Shown here one piece after another: positions 1 to 7,809 of a stretch of DNA of 64,000 nucleotides. The notes under the pieces are model-generated. The model worked only from the letters and a program-made list of their open reading frames with translations. It did not search any database and had not been told where the DNA came from. Positions within the stretch are counted from its first letter, which is position 1. Each line of letters opens with the position of its first letter. Source of the stretch: Burkholderia sp. S171 (lineage in GTDB: Bacteria > Pseudomonadota > Gammaproteobacteria > Burkholderiales > Burkholderiaceae); contig NZ_LMUF01000010.1 of NCBI RefSeq assembly GCF_009766085.1, forward strand, positions 124,530 to 188,529. The letters are read 5' to 3'. The position numbers and the translations under genes were made by a program.

Positions 1-363
1 ATCTTCGACTACTTCCACACGCATTTGCACCAACCCTGCGGGACTGCGCTGGATGAACTTACCGTTTCTTGCTGAAATGATTCCTTTGCTTAGCAAGACA
101 TGCGCGACGCCTATAGAGGGATGTCCGGCAAACGGAAGCTCGCGAATAGTTGACCAGATTCTTACGGCGTAGTCCGCTTCCGCCTTCGCTTCCACGCCGC
201 GCGGGAGAATGAACACCGTTTCCGGCAAGCCAAGCCACTGGGCAATCTGTAACATACGCTTAGGTGACGGCTCCACTGAGGGGATGATGATAGCGACCGG
301 GTTGCCTCGGAAGGAATCCTGAGTAAACACGTCCACCAGGTAGAGTTGCGCGTTATTGTTCAA
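1..363 (-). CDS. PhzF-family isomerase/epimerase-like protein, 3' part cut by window edge
   Basis: The first 121 codons are visible; the rest lies outside the window. Reading leftwards from 363, the product begins LNNNAQLYLVDVFTQDSF and continues with RGNPVAIII and, near residue 72, LPFAGHPSIG. These are the hallmark N-terminal blocks of the PhzF phenazine-biosynthesis-like superfamily, small cytoplasmic isomerases or epimerases whose substrates vary. No ATG is in frame; the TTG at 363 sits a few bases after a purine-rich AGGAA and is the likely start. It is the last visible gene of a minus-strand run that starts with the MocR regulator. Family assignment is firm; substrate is unknown. Confidence 0.8.
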   Translation of the reverse strand, partial: MNNNAQLYLVDVFTQDSFRGNPVAIIIPSVEPSPKRMLQIAQWLGLPETVFILPRGVEAKAEADYAVRIWSTIRELPFAGHPSIGVAHVLLSKGIISARNGKFIQRSPAGLVQMRVEVVED

Positions 364-414
364 GATGAAGTTCCTGTCTGGTGAGGACCGTGGCGCAATG
401 GCGTGGTTTCTCGT

Positions 415-1482
415 TCACTCGCTCGACCGTAGTTCACGCGCTGTGGCAATCAAGATTGCCGCAGCAGCGACAACGTCTTCACGTGTGACGCCGAGATGGG
501 TCGTTGCACGGATTCTCCCATTGGGCAGCGCGCGAATCCGTACGCCTCGCTCGATTGCACGACGTGCAAAGGTGGCTGCATCGGCCAGCAGGCCCTGCAA
601 GCTGAACAGCACCAGGTTCGATTGAGGAATCAGCGTGCTGAATACAAACGATGGCTCGGCCGACAAAAGTGTCACGAACAACTTGGCGTTCGCATGGTCG
701 TCGGCGAGGCGGTCGACATGATGGTCGAGCGCATAAATCGCAGCAGCCGCCAGCACGCCAGACTGACGCATCGCACCGCCCAGACGATATTTCCACACCC
801 ATGCATCGCGAATGAAATCAGCACTGCCGCACAATACCGCGCCAACAGGACATCCCAGGCCCTTGGTGAAGTCGACCCAGGCGCTATCCCATCCTTGCGT
901 ATAGTCGCGCATCGGAATACCCGTTGCGCACGTCGCGTTGAACAGGCGGGCTCCGTCAATATGAGTCTTGAGTCCCGCGCCGAGCGCGGCGTCGCGTACG
1001 CCACGCAGCGTGTCCAGAGGCCATACGGCGCCGCCGCTGAAGTTGGTTGTCTGCTCGATGCAGACCATCGCGGAGCGCGGTGCCGTGCGTGAGGGAAAAC
1101 GAATCGCAGCGAGGCATTGATCGGCGGTGAACACGCCGTCTTCGGCGAAAACAGGATTGAGCGCTACACCGGCAATAGCCGCTGCGCCCGCCGCTTCGGT
1201 GGTGCAAATGTGCGACTCGGAGTCCGCGATAATCTCATCACCCGGACGCGTATGCACGAGCGTGGCCACGAGGTTGCACATCGTGCCGGAAGGCATGAAG
1301 ACGGCGGCCGGATAGCCCAGGTCCTCTGCGACCCTCGCACATAGCGCGAGGGTCGTCGGATCTTCATCGGCTTGCTCGTCGCCCACTTCCGCTGCCGCCA
1401 TGGCCGCACGCATGCCGGCGGTCGGGACAGTTTTCGTGTCGCTGTATAAATCGATAATGCGCGCTTTCTCATGGGTCGGCAT
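415..1482 (-). CDS. Low-specificity threonine-aldolase-family PLP lyase
   Basis: A 355-residue fold-type I PLP enzyme, close to the usual threonine aldolase length. Visible blocks are DLYSDTKT at the N-terminus, the PSGTMCN cofactor-phosphate loop near residue 65, His91 in the position that stacks on PLP, HIDGARLFNA with Asp177, and DFTKGLG with the Schiff-base Lys207. Members cleave L-threonine, allo-threonine or other beta-hydroxy amino acids to glycine and an aldehyde. It starts 12 bases after the nitrilase stop and ends 51 bases before the PhzF-like gene, so the three are probably co-transcribed. A beta-elimination role on another amino acid is equally possible. Confidence 0.85.
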   Translation of the reverse strand: MPTHEKARIIDLYSDTKTVPTAGMRAAMAAAEVGDEQADEDPTTLALCARVAEDLGYPAAVFMPSGTMCNLVATLVHTRPGDEIIADSESHICTTEAAGAAAIAGVALNPVFAEDGVFTADQCLAAIRFPSRTAPRSAMVCIEQTTNFSGGAVWPLDTLRGVRDAALGAGLKTHIDGARLFNATCATGIPMRDYTQGWDSAWVDFTKGLGCPVGAVLCGSADFIRDAWVWKYRLGGAMRQSGVLAAAAIYALDHHVDRLADDHANAKLFVTLLSAEPSFVFSTLIPQSNLVLFSLQGLLADAATFARRAIERGVRIRALPNGRIRATTHLGVTREDVVAAAAILIATARELRSSE

Positions 1483-1494
1483 GGTGGATCAACG

Positions 1495-2529
1495 TCACTC
1501 GATGGCGGGAATATAAGGACCGTACAACGTATCCGCATCATCTGCAACCGCGCCAGCATCGCTGAATTCCACCGGTGTGAGCGGGCGTCGATTCACATTG
1601 AGATGGAATACGTCGAAGCGGTTGTAGTAGCCCACGACGTCCTGGAACTGCTTGGGGACAACGCATTTTGCGAGATCGATGTCCGCGTACACGATGCCTT
1701 CTTCATCGCGCAAGGTGTCGCTGATCACGCGACCGTCGGGGCCGAAGATCATCGATACACTTTTGGGCGATTCTTCAAGCAGTTGCCGGGCACGGCTGTT
1801 GTCGCGAGAAATCAGGTCGATAGCTTCTGGCGGGAGAAAGCCGGACGCCACTATATTGAACAATTTTCCCTCGAATGAATGGGCGCCCGCGCGAAGGCGG
1901 ATGGCAGCCTCCAGATCGTATGCCGCCTCGCCCGGGGGATGCGTGGGCCAACGCGGGGAGAACGACGAAATGTGCACGTTTTCGCCTTGAGCCAGCAGCG
2001 CAAAACGGGCTAGCGAATTGGTGTTTTCGCCGCAAACGAGTGCGCCGATTTTTCCGATACGGGTATCGACTACACGCAGTCCGCTACCGTCGCCATTGGC
2101 CCATGTGAGTTTTTCCCAATAGGTGGGCACCAGTTTTCGATGACGGTTCAACAACCTTCCATCGTCGCCAATGAGCAAGTTCGTATCCCACACGCATGCC
2201 GGAGTAATGGGCGTTCCTTCGTTGATGCCGATGGAAACAAAGACGCCGTGGCGACGCGCGGTTTCCTGGAGGCGCCGCACCTCAAGACCCGGCACTTCAA
2301 TCGCACTGCCGGCCAGGCCCACGAAAAACTCATGCACGTCGACTGGTGCATAGACGCCGGACCAGACAGGAAACGATGAGACGAACGCTTCGGGGAACGC
2401 AATCAGTTCGGCGCCATTTCCCGCTGCCTCCGCAATCAGTGCGCAAGCCTTGTCGATGGTGCGGGGGGTATCGAAGTAGTAGGGCGCAACGTGGCACGCC
2501 GCAGCGCGGAATGCTGGAAAAGTTTTCAT
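1495..2529 (-). CDS. Nitrilase (carbon-nitrogen hydrolase)
   Basis: A 344-residue cytoplasmic nitrilase that would hydrolyse an organic nitrile to the acid and ammonia. The Glu-Lys-Cys triad is complete: Glu47 in AFPEAF, Lys132 in HRKLVPTYWE and Cys166 in GALVCGENTNS, with spacing normal for true nitrilases. An in-frame upstream extension exists, but MKTFPAFRAAACHVAPYYF is where family homology begins, so the ATG at 2529 is preferred. It lies 92 bases after the MocR stop on the same strand. With the neighbouring PLP enzyme it may form a route for a cyano or beta-hydroxy amino compound, but nothing in the sequence names the substrate. Confidence 0.88.
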   Translation of the reverse strand: MKTFPAFRAAACHVAPYYFDTPRTIDKACALIAEAAGNGAELIAFPEAFVSSFPVWSGVYAPVDVHEFFVGLAGSAIEVPGLEVRRLQETARRHGVFVSIGINEGTPITPACVWDTNLLIGDDGRLLNRHRKLVPTYWEKLTWANGDGSGLRVVDTRIGKIGALVCGENTNSLARFALLAQGENVHISSFSPRWPTHPPGEAAYDLEAAIRLRAGAHSFEGKLFNIVASGFLPPEAIDLISRDNSRARQLLEESPKSVSMIFGPDGRVISDTLRDEEGIVYADIDLAKCVVPKQFQDVVGYYNRFDVFHLNVNRRPLTPVEFSDAGAVADDADTLYGPYIPAIE

Positions 2530-2621
2530 AGTGATTCTCGGTCGTTGATGGCCGAGTATGTAACTGCCTTCGTTCGGCGTCGATATACAGAGCCAGGCGA
2601 ATTCGTTGGAGCAGTCATGTT

Positions 2622-4037
2622 TCAAGCAAGCTTGCACGCGATTGCGCCCAGCCGGACAAGCGCGTCCGAGCGTGCACCGTCGATTTCCCCTCCGCAATTA
2701 AGGCGCATGTAGTTGCCGAACCGGTCGTCAGGCGCAAACAGGGTTCCGGGTGCAATGGTGATGGCTTCACGCAGTGCAAGGCGGTAGACGTCCATGCTTG
2801 ATACCGCATCCGGTAGTTGAACCCATAGAAGGTATCCACCGCTTGGCATCGAGATCTGGGTGCCGGCCGGAAAATGCCGCAGTACTAATTGAGCGGTTTT
2901 CTCGACCTGGCTTTGACACTTCTTTCGCAGTTGACGAAGGTGATAGTGATACCCGCCGGTGCGAAGATATTCCGCGACCCCTTCCTGAATGAGAAGCGGC
3001 TGTCCAATGCTCATGGTGCGCTTGAGCGACACCAGCGTGTCTTGATGCCTGCCCCCGGCAACCCAGCCGATTCGCAACCCGGGCGCCAGCGTTTTAGTCA
3101 GGGAGCTGCAAAGCAAGACGTTTCCCGTCAGATCGTAGGACTTGGCCGCCCGCTGGACCGCATCGAAATGAAGATCAGAAAAAGTCGCGTCTTCTATGAG
3201 CGGCACGCCAAGACGATCCAGGGAATCAACGAGTGTCTCCTTGGCCTCGGTCGTCATGCTGAGACCGCTGGGATTGCTGACGCTGGTCGAGACAAGGCAT
3301 GCACCCACGAGATGGTTGGCGGCAACTCTGGCAATCGCGGATAGTGCCGCAACGGGATCGGGAAAGAATGACAATGGCATCGCGATCATGCCAAGCCGTG
3401 CAATCGTCGATAAAAATCCGTAGTAAGCGGGAGACTCGACGACGATCAGATCTCCCGGCTTGGCGACGGCTTGCAGGCAGAGACCGAACGCTTCAACACA
3501 GCCATTGGTGATCAACAGATCGTCGGGGGCAAGCTGGCAATTCCAGGTGGACGCATGGGAAGCAATGCTTTGACGCAACGCGTTCGATCCCGGTGAAAAC
3601 GATACCTCGACCAGCAAATCACGATGTCTGCGTGCAGTGGCCGCAATACTGCGGCCCAACGCATCGACGGGGAATAGGTCCTTTCCGCACAGTGCCGTGC
3701 CAAATGACACGAACCCCGGCGACTCGTTCAACCAATGCATAGCTTCAACTGATAAGGACTCGTCTGCCTGCTCCGCGCGAAGAATCAGGCCCTCCGGAGC
3801 GGTCAGCCGGTGGGCGTTCGAACACACGTAGAAGCCTTTTTGCGGCCGGGCTTCGATCAGCCGGCGGTCCTCCATCAGCCGATAAGCCGCAAGGACGGTG
3901 GTGACACTTATGCCGTGCGTCCTGCCCAGTTGCCTGACTGAGGGCAGGCGCTGTCCACCCGACCACAAGCCTCGCGCGATCTCGGCGCTTAGCGTGGCGG
4001 CCAGCGATACATGCAGAAATTCGTCACTAGAGGGCAT
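2622..4037 (-). CDS. MocR/PdxR-type GntR regulator with aminotransferase-like domain
   Basis: A 471-residue fusion of an N-terminal GntR winged helix (about residues 8-75, with LPSVRQLGRTHGISVTTV) and a fold-type I aminotransferase-like domain. The PLP lysine is in SSLTKTLAPGLRIGW. Such proteins sense PLP or an amino-compound adduct and usually act next to their own gene. It heads the minus-strand nitrilase run and is divergent from the AraC gene at 4578, across a 540-bp gap containing four ATRTCCGC direct repeats that could be its sites. It most likely controls the nitrilase/aldolase/PhzF genes. Confidence 0.9.
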   Translation of the reverse strand: MPSSDEFLHVSLAATLSAEIARGLWSGGQRLPSVRQLGRTHGISVTTVLAAYRLMEDRRLIEARPQKGFYVCSNAHRLTAPEGLILRAEQADESLSVEAMHWLNESPGFVSFGTALCGKDLFPVDALGRSIAATARRHRDLLVEVSFSPGSNALRQSIASHASTWNCQLAPDDLLITNGCVEAFGLCLQAVAKPGDLIVVESPAYYGFLSTIARLGMIAMPLSFFPDPVAALSAIARVAANHLVGACLVSTSVSNPSGLSMTTEAKETLVDSLDRLGVPLIEDATFSDLHFDAVQRAAKSYDLTGNVLLCSSLTKTLAPGLRIGWVAGGRHQDTLVSLKRTMSIGQPLLIQEGVAEYLRTGGYHYHLRQLRKKCQSQVEKTAQLVLRHFPAGTQISMPSGGYLLWVQLPDAVSSMDVYRLALREAITIAPGTLFAPDDRFGNYMRLNCGGEIDGARSDALVRLGAIACKLA

Positions 4038-4577
4038 GGAGATGACCGGTTTTGGGAGACTTGCGACGGGGCTTAAGGGCGGTTTTCAACGCATACTAGC
4101 CGAAACGCGGCGTGAAAATTGGCGCAACTCGAGATACTGGCCTGAAGGGGCGCCATGGCTCCTGGCCTCGTGCTTGAGGTGGGTTGTGGCGGACTAAAGC
4201 CAATATATTGCTCTGCAGCGAATTCTCTGGCTATAAACAGACATCGGCAATAACGCTGGAACAGATCGCGATCGATCTTGTTTGCCGGGTGACTGTTGAC
4301 GCCCGTTTTCATGTCCGCTATCGCGCAATGGTCGCTGCGTTCACAAGCACCGCTCGCTAAATATCCGCGCCTTAATTTGCATGTCCGCGTAGCTGCTGCG
4401 TTGCACAAAAGTTGACTCTTGATACCCTACGGACTTACCCGAATGCAAATTAGTATCAGTTTGCGGTCTCAATTTCAGTGGTGAAATATCCGCGACAGGG
4501 CTAACTTGCATACATGGCGTGGCGCAACCCGGTTTATGCGAACCGCCCAAAAAAAGAAGCGGTCAGGAGGAAGACAG
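4038..4577. promoter_or_regulatory. Divergent MocR/AraC control region with four ATRTCCGC repeats
   Basis: This 540-bp stretch has no convincing gene. It carries four direct copies of ATRTCCGC: 4311-4318 and 4381-4389 (ATGTCCGC), 4361-4369 and 4486-4494 (ATATCCGCG). A 9-bp inverted pair, AATTTGCAT at 4374-4382 and ATGCAAATT at 4443-4451, encloses part of them. MocR regulators are known to bind direct repeats, so these are plausible operators for the regulator starting at 4037. The link is inference. Confidence 0.5.
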
Positions 4578-5582
4578 ATGGACAGCATTCAGAGTGCCAC
4601 GGTGTGTCAATGCGGAGTGTGCGCCTATTGCCGCGCCGCGCGCACGGACGCCCGGCGCGCGAACATTGTCCAGCCGGACCTCGAACTGGTCGCCGTCCCG
4701 CGCGATGAGTCGTTCAAGGTCTGGTCGCACGGTTATCCTTATCGCACGGTGCGCTGGCACTTCCACCCCGAATACGAAATCCAGGTCATTACGTCGACAA
4801 CGGGCAAATACTTTGTAGGCGATTACATCGGCAACTTTGCGCCCGGCAATCTCGTGATGACCGGAACGAATCTGCCGCACAACTGGGTGAGCAATGTGTC
4901 GCCGGGCGAGCGTGTGGACGAACGCTGTCTTATCCTGCAATTCGATGCCGAGGTTGTCGCGAACGCCATCAAGGTGTTCCCGGAGCTCAAGTGCGTGGAG
5001 TCCTTACTCGATGCATCGCGTTGGGGCGTGCTGTTCACACCGAAAACGGGCGCGGCCGCCGAACCAATCATGCGCGAGATGCTGGGCGCGCAAGGCATGC
5101 GGCGCATCACGCTGTTTATTGAGTTGCTTGACTTGCTCGTGCACAGCGCGGAACAAGTCAAGCTTGCGAGCGCCGCTTATCGTGCGGACCCGACGCGTTA
5201 TGCCGAGACGCGCATCAATCATGTGCTTTCTTATATTGGCAAGAACCTGTCGCAAGAGTTGCGCGAAACAGAGTTGGCCGAACTCGCCGGACAAAGCGCC
5301 AGCGCCTTTTCGCGATATTTCCGCCGCCATACCGGTGTGCCGTTCGTGCAGTATGTGAACCGGCTGCGCATTAACCTCGCTTGCCAATTGCTGATGTCGG
5401 GCGAACTCACTATTACTGATATCTGCTATCAGGTCGGCTTTAATAATCTCTCGAATTTCAACCGTCAGTTCCTGTTGCTCAAGGAGATGTCGCCGTCGCG
5501 ATGGCGCGCATACCAGCAGCTCAATGCTGCAAGCGCGACTGAATCGTCCGATGCTGAGCCCGCTTTGGAAGCGCTCGGCTAG
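4578..5582 (+). CDS. AraC-family transcriptional regulator of the ribitol module
   Basis: A 334-residue regulator with an N-terminal cupin-like effector domain (about residues 35-140, with VRWHFHPEYEIQVI) and a C-terminal double helix-turn-helix (about 225-315: LAELAGQSASAFSRYFRRH, then ITDICYQVGFNNLSNFNRQF). The ATG at 4578 is chosen because CAGGAGG lies 7 bases upstream; an in-frame start 72 bases earlier has no such site. It precedes the ribitol importer and catabolic genes on the same strand. The 253-bp gap between them holds phased 11-bp repeats that are good candidates for its binding array. Confidence 0.9.
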   Translation: MDSIQSATVCQCGVCAYCRAARTDARRANIVQPDLELVAVPRDESFKVWSHGYPYRTVRWHFHPEYEIQVITSTTGKYFVGDYIGNFAPGNLVMTGTNLPHNWVSNVSPGERVDERCLILQFDAEVVANAIKVFPELKCVESLLDASRWGVLFTPKTGAAAEPIMREMLGAQGMRRITLFIELLDLLVHSAEQVKLASAAYRADPTRYAETRINHVLSYIGKNLSQELRETELAELAGQSASAFSRYFRRHTGVPFVQYVNRLRINLACQLLMSGELTITDICYQVGFNNLSNFNRQFLLLKEMSPSRWRAYQQLNAASATESSDAEPALEALG

Positions 5583-5717
5583 CGCGTGTTTTCGCAGGCA
5601 GACCGTAGAGAGCGGCCTCAATAAATGTATTGTGTACTACAGAGTATATGGAAACTGGTTGGGATGCCGGCACCAATAGAAAAACGAACGAAGTTAAACA
5701 AGAAGCCTCACCCGCGG

Positions 5718-5790
5718 CCAAAATAAAGTCCAAGTAAAACCTAAGTAAAACCCAAGCAAGGCCCAAGCAAGGCCCAAGCAAGGCCCAACC
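5718..5790 (+). repeat. 11-bp phased direct repeats upstream of the ribitol operon
   Basis: Six consecutive 11-bp units and a partial seventh lie 46-118 bases before the binding-protein start. Three are exact copies of CCCAAGCAAGG (5751-5761, 5762-5772, 5773-5783). Upstream are CCTAAGTAAAA (5740-5750), TCCAAGTAAAA (5729-5739) and a weaker CCAAAATAAAG (5718-5728); CCCAACC (5784-5790) begins another. The period is close to one DNA helical turn, so all units present the same face. Direct repeats near the promoter are typical of AraC-type sites. Slippage-derived filler is the alternative. Confidence 0.75.
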
Positions 5791-5835
5791 ACGGCAGCAT
5801 CCGCGCCGGAATTTTTAAAAAAACGGAGACATTCG

Positions 5836-6906
5836 ATGACCAGACTTTCGAACCAACTGATTGGCGCCAGCGTGCTAGGCCTGAGCGTTAGCCTTAGCTT
5901 GTTGAACAGCACGGCGGCCATGGCTGCGCCCAGCGGCACGGTCGCCTTCCTGATGCCCGACCAGGCATCGACACGCTACGAACAGCACGACTTCCCGGGC
6001 TTCAAGGCCGAAATGACGAAGCTCTGCCCGGACTGCAAGGTGCTCTATCAGAACGCCAATGCCGACGTCTCGACGCAGCAGCAGCAGTTCAACTCGGTGA
6101 TCGCGCAAGGCGCGAAAGTGATCGTCCTCGATCCGGTGGATTCCACTGCTGCCGCGTCTTTGGTCCATATGGCGCAGGGCCAGGGTATCAAGGTTATCGC
6201 CTATGACCGGCCTGTGCCTTCGACACCGGCCAACTACTACGTGTCGTTCGACAACGAAGGCATCGGCAAGTCCATCGCGCAATCGCTGGTCCAGCACCTG
6301 AAAGACACGGGCGTGTCGACAGCCAAGGGCGGCGTGCTTGAGGTCAATGGTTCACCGACCGACGCGGCAGCGGGACTGATCAAGAAGGGCATCCATGCCG
6401 GCCTGGCGGGCAGTGGCTACAAGACGCTGGCCGAGTACGACACGCCGGACTGGGCGCCGCCGAAGGCCCAGCAATGGGTCAGCGGGCAGATCACGCGCTT
6501 TGGCTCGCAGATTGTTGGTGTCGTGGCGGCGAACGACGGCACGGGCGGCGGGGCTGTGGCGGCTTTCAAGGCAGCGGGCGTCAACCCCGTGCCGCCGGTG
6601 ACCGGCAACGACGCGACGCTCGCCGGACTCCAGTTGATCATCGCGGGCGACGAGTACAACACGATCCTGAAGCCGAGCGAGATCGTCGCGGCCGCTGCGG
6701 CGAAGGTGGCTGTCGGCTTCCTGTCAGGCCAAACCCCGAAGGGTGAAACGACGCTCTTCAACACGCCGTCGCAGCTCTTCAAGCCCGCGGTCATTACGGC
6801 GCAGAACCTCAAGGCGGAAGTCGTCGACAAGGGCTTCGCGAGCGCCAAGGACCTGTGCACCGACCGCTACGCCGAAGGCTGCAAGAAACTGGGCATCACG
6901 AACTGA
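5836..6906 (+). CDS. Periplasmic pentose/pentitol-binding protein of an ABC importer
   Basis: A 356-residue type I periplasmic binding protein (XylF/RbsB class). A Sec signal peptide ends near AAMA-AP at residues 30-31. The mature part opens TVAFLMPDQASTRYEQHDF and shows the family blocks VIVLDPVDS and VIAYDRPV. It should capture the sugar or polyol in the periplasm and deliver it to the permease at 7810. CGGAGA precedes the ATG. It is the first gene of the operon, and two RNA hairpins directly follow its stop, a usual arrangement that keeps binding-protein mRNA in excess. Ribitol as ligand is inferred from the ribitol dehydrogenase downstream. Confidence 0.9.
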   Translation: MTRLSNQLIGASVLGLSVSLSLLNSTAAMAAPSGTVAFLMPDQASTRYEQHDFPGFKAEMTKLCPDCKVLYQNANADVSTQQQQFNSVIAQGAKVIVLDPVDSTAAASLVHMAQGQGIKVIAYDRPVPSTPANYYVSFDNEGIGKSIAQSLVQHLKDTGVSTAKGGVLEVNGSPTDAAAGLIKKGIHAGLAGSGYKTLAEYDTPDWAPPKAQQWVSGQITRFGSQIVGVVAANDGTGGGAVAAFKAAGVNPVPPVTGNDATLAGLQLIIAGDEYNTILKPSEIVAAAAAKVAVGFLSGQTPKGETTLFNTPSQLFKPAVITAQNLKAEVVDKGFASAKDLCTDRYAEGCKKLGITN

Positions 6907-6921
6907 ACCGTGACGAACTGA

Positions 6922-6964
6922 TCCAGCAGCAATGCTGGACGGGATCCGGCTCGCGCCGGGTCTC
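6922..6964 (+). terminator. Tandem hairpins between binding protein and ABC ATPase genes
   Basis: Two stem-loops lie in the 84-bp gap. The first is TCCAGCA-GCAA-TGCTGGA (6922-6939), a perfect 7-bp stem with a GCAA tetraloop. The second, 6941-6964, has a CCGGC/GCCGG core that extends to about 10 pairs with wobbles and is followed by a pyrimidine run TCTCTCTACTTT. They probably act as a 3' mRNA stabiliser and partial terminator giving more binding protein than membrane components. Confidence 0.65.
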
Positions 6965-6990
6965 TCTACTTTCAATGAGGTATCCGTCCC

Positions 6991-7794
6991 ATGACTGACA
7001 ACCCCACAACACGATCCGAGCGCGGCGAACTGGTGCTGAGCCTGCGCGGCGTCTCGAAGCACTTCGGAGCGGTCTCAGCCCTGACGGACATCGATCTCGA
7101 CGTGCACGCCGGCGAAGTGGTTGCCCTGGTCGGCGACAACGGCGCCGGGAAATCGACGCTGGTGAAGGTACTCGCCGGCGTCCATCAACCCAGCACCGGC
7201 ACGATCACTTTCGGCGGCAAGGAGGTCACGCTGTCCAATCCCGGCGCGGCGCTCGATCTCGGCATCGCCACGGTGTTCCAGGACCTCGCGCTGTGCGAAA
7301 ACCTCGATGTCGTCGCGAACATCTACCTTGGGCGCGAGATGAATCCGTTGCGCCTCGACGAGGTCGCGATGGAGGTGAAGGCCTGGACGCTGCTCAACGA
7401 ACTGTCGGCTCGCATTCCAAGCGTGCGCGACGTGGTTGCCTCGCTCTCGGGCGGGCAGCGCCAGACCGTGGCGATCGCACGCTCGCTGCTGCTGGACCCG
7501 AAGCTGATCATGCTCGATGAGCCGACGGCGGCGCTGGGCGTGGCCCAGACCGCCGAGGTGCTGAACCTGATCGAGCGGGTGCGCGACCGCGGTCACGCGG
7601 TGATCATGATCAGCCACAACATGGAGGACGTGCGCGCCGTGGCCGACAGGATCGTGGTGCTGCGTCTCGGCCGCAACAACGGCATCTTCTATCCCGACTC
7701 ATCGAATCAAGAGTTGGTGGCCGCGATTACTGGCGCCACCGAAAACGCTGTGTCGCGCCGCGCCGGCCGCCGTCAGGCCGAACAGAGCGTCTAG
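6991..7794 (+). CDS. Sugar ABC transporter ATPase, single nucleotide-binding domain
   Basis: A 267-residue ATPase with one complete nucleotide-binding domain: Walker A GDNGAGKST near residue 50, signature LSGGQRQTVAIARSLL near 150, Walker B LIMLDEPTAAL and switch His in MISHN. Classical ribose/xylose importers (CUT2) use a fused two-domain ATPase of about 500 residues; this one is the half-size FrcA-like type and must dimerise. It energises the permease encoded 15 bases downstream. Nothing is missing from the motifs, so the short length is genuine. Confidence 0.92.
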   Translation: MTDNPTTRSERGELVLSLRGVSKHFGAVSALTDIDLDVHAGEVVALVGDNGAGKSTLVKVLAGVHQPSTGTITFGGKEVTLSNPGAALDLGIATVFQDLALCENLDVVANIYLGREMNPLRLDEVAMEVKAWTLLNELSARIPSVRDVVASLSGGQRQTVAIARSLLLDPKLIMLDEPTAALGVAQTAEVLNLIERVRDRGHAVIMISHNMEDVRAVADRIVVLRLGRNNGIFYPDSSNQELVAAITGATENAVSRRAGRRQAEQSV

Positions 7795-7809
7795 ACCCAA
7801 GGAACGATC

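Noticed and set aside
2530..2697. 56-residue N-terminal extension of the nitrilase
   Set aside because: It overlaps the MocR gene, and nitrilase homology begins at the ATG at 2529.
5521..5939. Minus-strand hydrophobic frames opposite the ribitol promoter region
   Set aside because: The apparent transmembrane composition is produced by the 11-bp repeats read in reverse.
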